In this document: positions 24,811-39,924 of the stretch, in pieces | Layout of the letters: the number at the start of each line of letters is the position of its first letter | How positions within the stretch are numbered: the first letter of the stretch is position 1 | Source of the DNA: Brachyhypopomus gauderio | Taxonomy: Eukaryota > Chordata > Actinopteri > Gymnotiformes > Hypopomidae | Length of the DNA stretch: 64,000 bases | Direction: 5' to 3' | NCBI RefSeq assembly: GCF_052324685.1 | Contig: NC_135228.1 | Coordinates: forward strand, 12,343,027 to 12,407,026 | Notes under the pieces: model-generated | The model's input: only the letters and a program-made list of their open reading frames with translations | Told to the model about the DNA's origin: nothing | Database searches by the model: none | Translations under genes and position numbers: made by a program

Positions 24811-26293
24811 AAATTGCCATTGTTTCATGAATTATTAGCAAGGGTTTATAAAATATTTAGATGCATATATGCAAAGCATATATGTGCAGTATGTTAATGA
24901 CTCTAGATTAAACATTCTGTATTTAAATTATAAGAATAAATATCTTAAAATACATGTTTCATTATTAAGTTTCATTATACATTTTTACTATATTCCACCC
25001 TGTCTGCTGCTCTGTGGTTCACCAAGCCTGGTTTCTTTTGTCATGTTAGAACAGGTGGAACAAAAGGGATGTAAAAAGTTTTTTGTTAATATCTGTCAAA
25101 TATTCTCTATCATTTTAATAATCCAATGTTATGGTGATACTAGATTTAGTCATTTTAATTAAATTAAAAATGCATTTTATTAATTTTTAACGGAACCCTT
25201 ATCAGGAATCACTGGTGCACTGGTTGCATATTTGGATTTGGTGTTGTTCAGACTAATTAACATAAGGTATCAGACATGCTTCTCTTGAATTCTTACCTTG
25301 CATGATCTCTAAGCGGACTATGTTCTTTTCATCATTAAACCATCCAGGCACATGCACCCGACAGCCGTATATTCCAGAGTCGCTTTGCTTTGCTATGAGG
25401 ATTGTTAAAGATACATCTCCATTCTTTATGTCTCCAGGGAGTTGATACCTCTCTGATGTTTTTCGTGTCACTTTATCTCCATCTGTTGCAATAATTTCAG
25501 ATCCACACCCAGTTGATGGTATTTCTCCTCTCATCCAGCATATCTCACATTTCCCATGATTTATTGAGTTATACCTGCATGGGAGAGTGACCTTCTGGCC
25601 TTCAAAGCCGTGAACTGTCATGCCCCTGCATGTGCATACTGGGTAGAGGGGAGGAGTGTTTTTAAAACATTTTGCTGTTTGAGATTTTAGAGCACTGTTG
25701 CAGTTCAGGTTCACAGGTTCTTCTGGAATAAAACTATTACCAGAGGTGTCAATTCCAGGTTCAGAATTCAGGCTAGATTTCCAATTAGTGCAATCCAGGT
25801 AAAATTAGTGGAATCGACACAATTTAGGAAGCCTGAGCAAAATCCTGGTGAGGATTTTTACTTTCTGAACCTGGAATGCCCATCTCTGACTATTACTATC
25901 TAACCAAATACCAGGCAGTTGTGATACTTCCATTCTCTTCATTAAAGGTAACATAGAAATACCATTTTAAATAAGTCATTAAAATTACACAGTGCATGCA
26001 AAAAAAGCAAACCTAACTTAAACTTTATTTCATATTGTTTATTTTTTACTGTAACACATATTTGCAATATGCTCAATATTCAATTTTAATTCAACTTGTT
26101 ACTTTCATATAAATGATGTTAACAGTAGACCCTTATCTCAAAAATACATATCTGATTTTGAACATAATAGCTGTATAGCATAAAGCAACTAGTATGCTAG
26201 AAGCTAAGCACTCTACCTGAACTTTATTGAATGGTTTCACCTACCTGTGAGGCAGTGAATAATCAAGAGTGAAGAGGACCAGCTAAGAAGCAT
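22497..26293 (-). CDS. TIM-B: TIM-family IgV/mucin membrane receptor
   Basis: Same family and plan as TIM-A. Seven exons (258 codons with the stop) join in phase: 26245-26293 signal peptide (MLLSWSSSLLIIHCLT), 25297-25638 IgV, 24658-24735 stalk with an Asn-Ile-Thr glycosylation site, 24484-24533 stalk, 24302-24395 transmembrane segment (GIVVSVLLVLLTVVIVAIYL), 24169-24205 basic juxtamembrane part, and 22497-22620 tail. The IgV domain keeps the GWFND loop and GDVSLTI strand, but reads YGC where TIM-A has YCC, and has extra cysteines at its N-terminus (VCTCRG) and in HGKCEIC. The tail carries three tyrosines, including VDNIYQLD, and ends NEYERWS. A hAT relic (22909-23812) lies in the last intron, so the last exon is 1.5 kb from the previous one. 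Orthology within the family is unresolved. Confidence 0.88.
22909..23812. mobile_element. hAT relic in the last intron of TIM-B
   Basis: The left end atgttgggaacgttactt and the right end aacggcgttattcgcaacactg match the inverted ends of a common vertebrate hAT group (consensus-like CAGTGTTGSGAA). The first bases of the left end are degraded and no clear 8-bp TSD remains. No transposase. Confidence 0.75.
24756..24806. repeat. (TA)n microsatellite
   Basis: TA repeat in the TIM-B intron just upstream (in gene orientation) of the stalk exon 24658-24735. It could affect that exon's acceptor spacing. A (CA)n tract lies at 24604-24626. Confidence 0.95.
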
Positions 26294-27634
26294 CTTCACG
26301 ATGATGTTGTTGTGCTGTAACTCTATGAAGACAACTGATTCTCTCCAGTCACATCTGAGAGGTTTTCACCCGTTTGTGCTCATGACTTCCTGATGTAATG
26401 GGAAGTCATGCTTCTGTGTTGCTTCACTTCTTACCATAATCCCTTGTGCTGCTAATATTAATTAAATATTATTAAATGAAGATGAAAAGATTGAAAGTGA
26501 GAGTCCTCAAAACTCGTAAATTAAGTCACTTGAATCTATACTTAACCCTCTGGAGTCTCATTTTATACTTTTTTTGCCTTTTGGCATTGGCAGGCATTAC
26601 TGTCACTAAGGTGAAATGAGACACTAGAGGCCAGTATTGGACCAATCTTACAGAATATAATGACCATGCTAAATATTTGACTGAATTCACAAGTTGTAAA
26701 GTGCACAAATCATGCGTCAGTTTCATTGTTGTTTCTCACTAACTACCTGTTCATAAAATAGCCCGGCTGTTAACTGGATCATCTGGATATGGAGACCATG
26801 TCAGAATAAATACATACATCCAGTATAAATATATACATGCATACATGTATTTTCATTCATTTACAAAAATATAGTATGTAGTGCAGTGTATGAGTGTGCA
26901 GTGTATTAGATTTTAAACAAAACAATGACTAATGTCAAAAGGTAGAATGGCATCTTTAATGACTTCATGTTCAGTTTGTCCGTGATGTACCTTTGTGATC
27001 AGTGCCAAAGTTTACAACCCACAGACCTCACCAGACTCTGGTTATGTTTCCTAGCAATGCACTGCCAGATGTGGAATACAGCAGTTTCAGTTCCTCATTG
27101 TTTTGTAGGCTGTGGACATCAGTAAGTGAGGTACTAAAAGTTTGTTACAGAACCATTTTTTTCTCTGTTCATTTTTTGTTGTGGCTCACATCACAGCTGG
27201 TATGTCAGTGCTCACTAGTAGAATTGTGAGTTATGAACCTACATTTGCAACCACAGAGCTGCACCTTGTGCATTATGCTCAAATTAGGGAAAGTAAGCAA
27301 AAGAGGAAACATTTCCACTTTGTTTGCACACGGAGAACACTGATGTCATAGAACTTTGTGATGATTCAACCCACAGTATAATTTTAACCACACTCCTCAT
27401 CCATATTTATTATTATTTTCTTTATGTAATAACAGATACTTGCCTGCATTAGACACCCAAGCAAATGATTCCTAGGGAGTCATACTTTTCTCTTATACAT
27501 TACACTGCTAGTAGGAGATCATACGTATGAGCAAACAAATGTTAATTAAAAAGGTGTGAAATAATATTTTTTTACCAACAGTTTCTTATATCATATATCT
27601 TTTAGCCCGATCAACATAATATTCCAATTGATCA
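26294..27634. other. TIM-B upstream region and TIM-C 3' region
   Basis: Holds the TIM-B promoter/5' UTR side and the TIM-C 3' UTR. A minus-strand AATAAA lies near 27402-27410, about 230 bases below the TIM-C stop, and is a candidate poly-A signal. Plus-strand frames here show no domain. Confidence 0.5.
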
Positions 27635-31031
<3,397 letters not shown>

Positions 31032-33287
31032 CTCCTGGACTAGCAGAGTCTTTTTAATCAGTTGCTTGTGTGAAAAATGGTTTAGATTCTGAAAAAAGCC
31101 TGACTTCTGTTTTTCATGAGTGTACTTCAGCCATAGGAAATACTTTTAGACATGTGGTTTGAGAAGAGCTATAAATGTAACATTAAGCAAGTGGGATGCA
31201 AACTGAGAGTAGCAAATTTTATTTATGTACTCATCTCTTTGTGTGTTATAAGAATATCTGCTTATTGTAAAGCCTTTCCTTCTACAAATTGCATCAAAAA
31301 TGCACCTTTTACACATGAGATGGGTCAGGGCAAATGAGATGCTGAAAATATAACCTGTTTTGCAGTATGAACCCCTTTATGGAAGGCTCTCCATTGTACT
31401 CACGTGGAGGACAAATCTCTGATGGCAGAACAAACAGTTCTCCAGTCTTTACACGCTGGATGAGTTCAGTAGGAAAGGTTATATGGCCAAGCTCCTCACT
31501 GACAGCTGAAGACAGAGTGGCCATCAAAGGAGGTGTGTGTACATAACTGGAACCATCATGATTCTGTCCCACAAGCTGGATATTCATGTCACATTCCCCA
31601 CTATTGATGGGTTCTAAGCACTCACCTGGAGTCTCAGTGTCTTCTGTCCATGTGCATGTCCTACTTTGGTGGATCGTTTGGACCTACACAGAGAACCTCT
31701 TGTTCTAACAATATTAAGGGGTTTGCTCTCTCTGGTCTGATGTCTCTGAAACATGGATGACTCAGAATGCACTGACGCAGCCTGAGTTTCGTCCCAGCGA
31801 AAACACAGACCAGATTCTCGCTCCCTCGCTGTGTCCTGATCTGGTGGGTCAAGCTGTAACGTTGAGCGAGTGGGAGGTGGACGCAAACGCTGAGAGCGAA
31901 TTTTATTTGGGCTAAATCAGAGTCACTAGAACAGTTCAGGGTCAGTTTATCAATACGAATAACCTCGGAAGACAGGCTAAAACAAACTCAGTGAACAACA
32001 TGCCACCTGAGATGGACGATACAAAACTGACCACATACAGCTGGGTAAAGACAGTACAGGTGAGATAAACACCGACTATATAAGCAAAACATACATACTG
32101 ACATACAAGTAGAAATAAGAGCAATAACTGGGAATCTAGAACTATAGAGTGAACTAGAAACAACTGAGATCAAATGTCAATTTACCATTATTTCTCCCAA
32201 TAAAATCTGCCAAAATCAATTATTAGGACATTAGTAAGTAGAATTAGCTATTAAAAATGTAAAACTAATTATTAAAATAATTCATAAATAATGCATAATA
32301 CTATTCATATATTAAGTCTTTAAAATTATAATAATATTGTGTGTACAATGGGCAGAACAATGGCAAAAGATTGGTGCTTCTATTCGATGTCACGTGCTAA
32401 AAAAGTATGAAATGGACTACAAAATAACCAGTTAATTTTAAACTGCAGAGACGTAGAGACAGGTTAGCCGCCACACATCCAGTTATGTGGGATTTCCTAC
32501 AGGCTCCTTCCAACATATCTCCAGATCTGCAGTCTATCTAACCGTCTGACAGCTAGTTGTTTGCCTACTGAGAACTATTTAATTTATCTTTATTAACACA
32601 TTAAACATGTTAAATATTCAATTTTACTATGCACGTGTCTTTGCTTCCTGTTTATTGTAACGAGGGGACAAAGCAGCACGCCTAAGCAGATGTGCAGTGC
32701 AACAGAGAATTCTTTTTGTAGCACACAACACTCACGGAATACAATTAACAGAAATGGAGCTACGACATACACTAAACAGCTACGTAAACACACACACAAC
32801 AGACAAAGTGGGCAATGTGTGTTCAGGAGGAAAAACTGCTTTTAAATCACAGTGCTGTGGCTGTGGGGCTGTGTTTGTTAAAGTTAAGAAGAAATTCAAT
32901 TGAAGAGTAAATACCATAGACTATGGTGCTATTTTCCTGGAGCCGCACGAGGACAGTCAAAGCTGCATGCGTCTACAACGGGCTACAATGTGCAACATCG
33001 GACTGTGAGCTGGTCAACACTCCTCTGCTTACACCACCTTTTTTTTTGGTGAAATTAGTACACTCAGAGTTTATTTGCAACTTATGTCAGCTGAGGTCCT
33101 AGAGGCCTGTTGTGAACTGGACTGGTTTGTTAAAAAGGTTTTTTTTCATCATTTTTTAAATTTAGTTTTGATCCCTTAATCTTGATCCCTTAGATTCATG
33201 TAAATTAGGTAATAGTTTATTAGGGCCAAATGTCCTTAATGAAACAGAAATAATGGATCTGCAGGCATTTTTGTTTACAGTAAAGGT
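31032..33287. other. Unassigned region upstream of TIM-C
   Basis: Promoter side of TIM-C and beyond. Minus-strand frames at 31309-31587 and 31614-31886 have protein-like composition, and GTGAGT donors follow at 31399 and 31626, but I do not recognise a family and no compatible acceptor joins them in phase. The stretch at 31940-33280 shows no domain. Confidence 0.4.
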
Positions 33288-33339
33288 CAGGGGCGGACTG
33301 GGGAGAAAAAGTGGCCCGGGAGTTCCTGACAGACTGGCC

Positions 33340-33343
<4 letters not shown>

Positions 33344-33427
<84 letters not shown>
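33344..33427. repeat. (TA)n microsatellite
   Basis: TA tract on the left of BED-hAT copy 2; a second tract follows it at 34864-34926. Confidence 0.95.
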
Positions 33428-33430
<3 letters not shown>

Positions 33431-34861
33431 GGGTGGGACGCGATCAAAAAAATTAATCGAATTAATCGGAAGCTTTGTAATTAATTAATCGAAATTAATC
33501 GCATTTTAATCGCATTTCAGTATTTAACATGAGAAATATTCATTTAAGTTTGAATGATGAATGAATCAATGAACATAATCATAAACTTCAACATCTTGTT
33601 TATTTTTCCACCAGTCTACTACGAAGACCAATATATGTGTAGTGTGCAGAAAACAGTTCAGAACATTGGAAATTCTGACCAAAAATGTTGTTTAATTTAG
33701 GGAGTTTTGCTCAGGATATTGGAAGAATTGAAGTAAATCAGAAGATGTTTTTAATACCATTTTAGATGGTAGACTTTCTTTAATTTCCCAGGCCTCTGCC
33801 ACAGGCATCTCCATAGTGCCTAGAAGTGGTCTTCTGCATGCTCAAAGCAAATGACTGGATCTTCATCATCTATAGATTCATCATCTATAATATGAGCTGT
33901 CACACCAAGATCATTCTTGTTGCTAACAGAGGTCCAGTGATCCCCAGTCAGAGCCACATTTGTGGCAGTCTTCACAATAACCTGTTTTAATTCTTTCCTC
34001 ATCATACAGCTGCTGGATTTTCTTCGACATTGTCTTTCTGGGGTGAGTTTCCCAAAACGTTCTTACGTACGAGGTTAAGAAGTACCTGGCGCTAAGAACG
34101 TTTTGGGAAACTCACCCCTGGACGGTAGTTCGTAACTTGCATCAGTTGACGCAATTCGCAGCGCTTCTTGTAAGCATTTATCTTCGACCACAGGGAGCGG
34201 ACAACACAAATAATGTGACGCGTCATGTATAAACGCGTGCGGAGTCGCGCGCCGTTTCGGCTCAATCGCGTGTCGTGCATACCTATAGTTTACACAGGTA
34301 AACGAGGAACGATTCACACCTCACGACCAACTCCCGATCAGAAATCGCAGCGTCGCAAGAACATCAAACATGTTTGAAATTCAAATTGCTCCTCGTGAGA
34401 GTATCGCACTGTTGAAGCAGCTTCATGAGCCGACTCTCCCTGCGATTTAGTCGTACAGTTTGAGCTGGAGCTGAGTACACGATTTAAAATATCGTACAGT
34501 GTACGCCCAGCTTTAGCCGCAACATGTTTTGCGTTGGTGTGGTAACGAAGGGTGGAAGTGCTCCTGTGATAAGCGAACTCCTTCCTACATAAAGTGCAAA
34601 TAACACTATTTTTGTTTGTACTTCCATCTGGAAGTTTCTTATATTTAAATTTCCCATCCACCAGCGTAGCCTCTTCAGTCATCTCCATCATGATCTTATT
34701 GTGCGTCCATACAATCTGTATGCCCGGAACTCGCGCACTGAGAAACATTCCACGGTGCAAAAGTGTCTCGTCCGTTAAATGCGTTAAAATGCGTTAATTT
34801 TTTTAGTGCGTTAGTTTTCCTGTAATTAATTAATCGAAATTAACGCGTTAAAGTCCCACCA

Positions 34862-34864
<3 letters not shown>
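33428..34864 (-). mobile_element. BED-finger hAT element, copy 2
   Basis: Same ends and orientation as copy 1. The 61-residue TGDHWTS segment (33820-34005) reads identically in both copies, and the BED finger (34338-34760) differs by a few residues. It lacks the left part of the Harbinger MITE, about 220 bases corresponding to 4409-4627 of copy 1, and about 28 bases of the palindrome (34040-34118). The transposase is incomplete. Confidence 0.85.
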
Positions 34865-34934
<70 letters not shown>

Positions 34935-35737
34935 TTATATATATATGTATATGTGTGTGTATACTGTATATGAATCTATACATGGCACGTAGTGTATATG
35001 ACGGCGTTTATTGTCATAGGGACAATATTAATTCCAGCAATAATATGATTACAAAGCCACATAGTGGCTTTTAAATAGTCCACCATAAGACCACCAAACA
35101 AGTTGTTAAATAGTCCACCATAAGACAACCAAACAAGTTGTTTTACGCAAAGTGCATACTAAAGAACAACCTACAACTCTAACGTGGGTATTTCTTCCTC
35201 TTACCTATTTGTGGTGGTTAGTTTTAATCTAAGAATTTCAATAGCTTTAAAAAAACAGTGCACAGTGCTCTGCCTTGAAGACCGCCACTTGCGTCCGTGT
35301 TAACCGTGTTAAGGTAATTTGCCTTAGACGTTGCAGAGGCGACAGCAGTACATTTAAAATAACATGTTATCTACAATTTAAACTGCTGTATGTTTTCGTA
35401 GTCCGGCCCGTATTTTCTGGGACAAGTTGGTTTTTTTCTGATCTCCGCTGCATACTGTCAGCCCGCACCAGCTGGCCCAGTCCGCGGCCGCGGTCCAACT
35501 CGTTCATGTGTTTACAGGCTCAGACCGCGGCCGCGCTGAGCAGGTTAGTCTGACTGGAGCGGGGGAGGTATTAACACCGTTAAACAGCAGCGTGACTACG
35601 GGCCGGGGCCGCAGTGCGCGGCAGTGGCTCCTCCACGGGCTGAGTTAAACCACCGGCGGCCCACCGGCCCACTAACCCATCGGCCCACCGGGGAAATCCA
35701 CGGTAGCAATGTATGCCAGTCCGCCCCTGGTAAAGGT

Positions 35738-35997
35738 TCATTGCTGACGGATTGATGTCTTTAAAATGACAAAATTCTGTAGCTACATTATTTTAACCTG
35801 CCACATACAGCTCTTACCTTTAACCTACGATGATAACAATTTTTAATTTCCATTTTCTTTAAACAGGATTAATTCTAAATTCACCTGCAATAAAATTTTG
35901 TAAGAAAGTCACATTTTCGATCTTATTTTCCTTAAACACATTATAAGGGCTGAAGGGTTGAGTCTCATGCACAAAGTAGGTAAAACAAGAAGGCCTG

Positions 35998-36032
<35 letters not shown>

Positions 36033-36716
36033 CTATCTGTAAACAAATAGGGATTCATGCATCCTGTTTTTTCCATGTGCATTTTAGAATCACACAATAT
36101 AATGAGATGCATTCACAAGAACCCTTATGAGTGAATTACACCTGAGATTGAATATGCACTCTCACACACCACCTGCAGTCCTTTTATCATTATGCTATGG
36201 TTCATAATCAAAATCATACAGAAATGGCATTTCAAGTGCCAGCATCAATACAATGAGATTTTGAAGCATGCTTACAACGGAAACTCTCTGTAATTAGCAT
36301 GTGTCTATGATTAAACCTAAGAACTGTCATTTTGTTGCCTCATAATGATTGCGTTCACTACGAAACATCCCCCGAGCTTTCATTCCTACTATGAAACATA
36401 TACACAGAGTTTGTGTAAAACCCCTATATCTGATGTTTGCAGCTCCTCTTGCCAAGGTATGAAACACTATGCTGCTGGCACATAGCCAGCACCACTTCAG
36501 TCCTGCAGACTTTGGCCTCCATGGCCTGCCAGTTGGGCATGTGGCGTAGTGGCGGAGGACAGAGGGAACCTACTGGGCTTCTTTCCCACTGTGAATACTG
36601 TGCCACTGCAGGGAACATGGGCTCCAGCTTGAGTCCTGCCCGTAGGCTGCGTCTACTAAATCACTGGGTTTGTTTGGTTTTCTTTCTTACACTGAATGGT
36701 GTATACCAGGGGTAAT
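35738..36716. other. Intergenic stretch with (TC)n
   Basis: AT-rich non-coding sequence with a (TC)n tract at about 36000-36030. The frames near 36424-36715 overlap on both strands and have no recognisable domain. Confidence 0.5.
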
Positions 36717-36820
36717 CAATTATATTTTTCCGCGGTCCAATTTTGGCAGATAGCTCTGACCTGAGGTCCGGGGCGGCGTTGGCGAACTTAAGTTGTTGGG
36801 GGGGTGGGGGGTGGTGACTA
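36717..36820. mobile_element. Left end of a hAT element
   Basis: Starts CAGGGGTAATCAATTA followed by ccgcggtcc, typical of one end of a fish hAT group, then a G-rich stretch. No matching right end is visible; the sequence runs into the Tc1 element. Confidence 0.55.
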
Positions 36821-36863
36821 TTCTAGCTGTAAACATCTGGTTTTTAATGCAATATCTACTAAT

Positions 36864-37978
36864 GGCGCATTTCCACTAGGGCCTGCTTGGCGCGGTACGG
36901 TTCGATACGGATCGATTCGCAACGGAACGGTACGGTCGCGTTGTGTTTCCATTACAATGGTGGACCACCACAATGTGGGTGGAGTCGCTGTTGGCGCGCG
37001 GGTTGTAGTGTCGTGACATCATTTGTATGCGACCACAACACCGGTCGATGCCCCTTAACACATACCATTATTGTATCTTATTTATCCTTATCTTCATTAT
37101 TGTATGTGGTTGCTCTAATTATTGGTAATTGGTATTACTCAAACAGGCTGAACACACCCTGCATAAAAAGCATCAGTCATACAATCAAATGAAATCAAAC
37201 TTTATTATGAAATATAGATATTTAAAGTACAACATATGTAAATAATATAGTTATAGTTTAAAAAGTGCAAAAAGCAAATTACCTAAAAATAACGTATAGC
37301 TTTATATGAAATAAATATTTATAGTACTACAACCAACATTTTGTGTGCTTTTACTGGCGTCTGTCTCGCATGGTGTTCACAAGTTCGCCAAGCACCCCGA
37401 GGAAAGCCCGGTTGAAGGAAACATTTTCAACCATTTCCAGTCTTTGCGGTTTGCTCCGCTGCGTCTGTTATGGTCCTTCACCGCCCGGTAATCACTTTTA
37501 AGCTTTTTTAGCTTGGACCGGCACTGCTGAACAGACCGCTGGTAGCCATGAGTGGCCATTAGCGCGGAAACCTCGCTAAAAACCTTTACATTTCTAGTGG
37601 CCCTGTCCAGTTCGCCCTGGATTTTTTGATCACTGATTATTAACAGAAAGGTTTGTACCTCTGTGTTTGACCAGGGAACAGACTTTTGATCCTCCATTCT
37701 TCTCTCCTTGGGTTTTAAAAATGGTTGAGGAGTCGATAACGGAGGAGTCGCTCTCCTGTGACGCAACCTGTGAAGACACTCCATGGCCAATCAGTGTCAT
37801 GCTGTTCCTCCACGTCACAGAAGTGGTCCGCTTTGGAACGGTTAGAACCTCGAGCGAGTAGGTACGAAAAAAGTACCTGAAGGTACCGGCAACCTGGTAC
37901 CTGGTACTAATGGAAACACTCACAAACCGTCGCGAATCGAACCGTACCGCACCAAGCAGGCCCTAGTGGAAATGCGCC
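36864..37978 (-). mobile_element. DNA transposon encoding a Myb/SANT-like protein, 3-bp TSD
   Basis: Terminal inverted repeats of at least 25 bases begin GGCGCATTTCCACTAGGGCC, and the duplication AAT lies at 36861-36863 and 37979-37981. GGTACGG-type words recur near both ends. It encodes one short protein but no transposase, so it must depend on a partner. Length, TSD size and the Myb-like gene suggest the PIF/Harbinger or ISL2EU group. Confidence 0.75.
37377..37697 (-). CDS. Myb/SANT-like DNA-binding protein of the transposon
   Basis: From the ATG at 37697 the frame encodes 106 residues starting MEDQKSVPWSNTEVQ. The pattern W-(S)-x-x-E-V, then RSVQQCRSKLKKLKSDYRAVK, is that of the trihelix Myb/SANT-like domain (Myb_DNA-bind_4 type). 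In PIF/Harbinger elements such a protein binds the transposon ends and helps bring the transposase to DNA. The frame is open further upstream to 37790, but the ATG at 37697 starts the domain cleanly. It lies inside the inverted repeats of the 36864-37978 element. A cellular MSANTD-type origin cannot be excluded. Confidence 0.7.
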   Translation of the reverse strand: MEDQKSVPWSNTEVQTFLLIISDQKIQGELDRATRNVKVFSEVSALMATHGYQRSVQQCRSKLKKLKSDYRAVKDHNRRSGANRKDWKWLKMFPSTGLSSGCLANL

Positions 37979-38223
37979 AATAGATGTATGGAGACCCATT
38001 TCCAACAACCATCACTCCAGTGTTCTAATGGTACATTGTGTTTGCTGACTCTGTAAGGAGGCTATTGGATATTTAGAAAACCCTTGAAAACCCTTGTGCA
38101 AGTAGGTTAGCACAGCTGAAAACAGTTTTGCTGATTAGAGAAGCTATAAAACTGACCTTCCTTTGAGCTAGTTGAGAATCTGGAGCATTACATTACAATT
38201 GTTGGTTCGATTAAACTCACAAA

Positions 38224-39463
38224 ATGGCCAGAAAAAAACAACTTTCAATTGAAACTCGACAGTCTATTCTTGTTCTGAGAAATGAAGTCTATTCCATGCG
38301 AGACATTGTCAATAAACTGAAGATTTCCTACAATGGTGTGTACTACTCCCTTCAGAGGAGAGCACAGACAGGCTCTAACCATGGCAGTCATGGCCTAGTG
38401 GTTAGGGAACTGGTCTTGTGACCGGAGGGTCATGGGTTCGATTCCCAGACTTGAGGCCATGACTGATGTGCCCCTGAGCAAGGCCCTTAACCCTCAATTG
38501 CTCACTTGTATAAAAATGAGATAAAAATGTAAGTCGCTCTGGATAAAGGCGTCTGCCAAATGCCATAAATGTAAATGTAACCAGAGTAGAAGGAGAAGTG
38601 GAAGGCCCCGCTGCACAACTGAGCAAGAAGACAAGTACATTAGAGTCTCCAGTTTGAGAAATCGACGCCTCACAGGTCCTCAACTGGCAGCTTCATTAAA
38701 TAGTACCCGCAAAACGCCAGTGTCAACGTTTACAGTGAAGAGGCGACTCCGGGATGATGGCCTTCAGGGCAGAATGGCAAAGAAAAAGCCATATCTGGCT
38801 AATAAAAGAAAAAGATTAATATGGGCAAAAGAACACAGACATTGGACAGAGGAAGATTGGAAAAAAGTGTTATGGACAGATGAATCAAAGTTTGAGGTGT
38901 TTGGATCACACAGACGAACATTTGTGAGATGCAGAACAACTGAAAAGATGCTGGAGGAGTGCCTGACACCATCTGTCAAACATGGTGGAGGTAATGTGAT
39001 GGTCTGGGGTTGCTTTGGTGCTGGTAAAGTGGGAGATTTGAACAAGGTAAAAGGGATTTTGAATAAGGAAGGCTATCACTCCATTTTGCAACACCGTGCC
39101 ATACCCTGTGGACAGCGCTTGATTGGAACCAATTTCATCCTGCAACAGGACAATGACCCAAAGCACACCTCCAAATTATGCACAAACTATTTAGAGAAGA
39201 AGCAGGCAGCTGGTGTTTTATCGGTAATGGAGTGGCCAGCGCAGTCACCAGATCTCAACCCCATTGAGCTGTTGTGGGAGCAGCTTGACCGTATGGTACG
39301 AAAAAAGTGCCCATTAACCCAATCAAACTTGTGGGAGCGGCTTCTGGAAGCATGGGGTGAAATTTCTCCAGATTACCTCAGCAAATTAACAGCTAGAATG
39401 CCAAACGTCTGCCATGCTGTAATTGCTGCTAAGGGAGCATTCTTTGACGAAAGCAAAGTTTAA
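38224..39463 (+). pseudogene. Tc1 transposase interrupted by a SINE
   Basis: The start at 38224 (MARKKQLSIETRQS) gives the first helix-turn-helix, which continues to about 38375. The frame then runs into a SINE and resumes from 38654 to 39463 with the second DNA-binding part and an apparently complete DDE catalytic core (TDESKFEVFG, VMVWGCFGAG, LQQDNDPKHTS, SPDLNPIELLWEQL) ending in TAA. Apart from the insertion the reading frame looks well kept, with few other lesions, so it was damaged recently. In the present sequence no full transposase can be made. Confidence 0.9.
38382..38577 (+). mobile_element. tRNA-derived SINE
   Basis: The head carries RNA polymerase III boxes: A box around TAGTGGTTAGGG and B box GGTTCGATTCC. 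The tail ends in gtctgccaaatgccataaatg repeats, typical of fish SINEs that share a LINE 3' tail. The short duplication taacca is at 38376-38381 and 38578-38583. It lies inside the Tc1 transposase. Confidence 0.88.
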
Positions 39464-39623
39464 AGTAGAAAATTATTTCAAATAAAAAAAAACATTATTT
39501 CTACCTTGTCAATGGCTGGACTATATTTCTATTCATTTTGCAACTCATTTGATAAATAAAAGTACGAGATTTCAGGGAAAACACAAAATTGTCTATGTGA
39601 CCCCAAACTTTTGAACAGTAGTG

Positions 39624-39924
39624 TACAAAATATTCAACAATGACATGGGAGACACAGGGACTATAAATACACAGGACTGGACTATGACCAGGTGACAAAA
39701 CTGATGACAAGGGCGTGGCAGACGAGGGGAAACCAGGGCAACAGACAAGCTGGGCGGGATCAAGGAGCAGGGAACCACACAGACACGAGGGAACAGGGAA
39801 ACCGGAGTGACAGCTAGGAGAGGGGGCGTAGCCATACGTGACATCCATATTGGTAAGTAAATATTTCAGCAGCTGTAATGTTTGTTGCTGTAATAGGCAC
39901 TAAATTGCATTGGAATGTATGCTG
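39624..39924. other. Short retroelement-like stretch, unassigned
   Basis: Reads gacatgggagacacaggg ... tagccatacgtgaca, resembling LTR ends that finish GTGACA elsewhere in the window, but a matching start and TSD are not clear. Confidence 0.35.

Larger units (their letters stand above)
33288..35729. mobile_element. hAT element hosting BED-hAT copy 2
   Basis: The ends CAGGGGCGGACTGG and CCAGTCCGCCCCTG are perfect inverted repeats, and the 8-bp duplication gtaaaggt is present at 33280-33287 and 35730-35737. The interior contains TA tracts around the nested element 33428-34864 and GC-rich sequence near 35450-35700. Non-autonomous. Confidence 0.92.
36821..39623 (+). mobile_element. Tc1 element, left end lost, with two insertions
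   Basis: The right end, ending TTTTGAACAGTAGTG before TA (39624-39625), is a typical Tc1 terminus. The left terminus is missing next to the hAT fragment. It is split by the Myb/SANT element (36864-37978) and a SINE (about 38382-38577). Encodes a transposase on the plus strand. Confidence 0.85.

Noticed and set aside
38400..38460. A tRNA gene
   Set aside because: The A and B boxes belong to the tRNA-derived head of a SINE followed by a SINE tail; there is no clean cloverleaf or isolated tRNA end.
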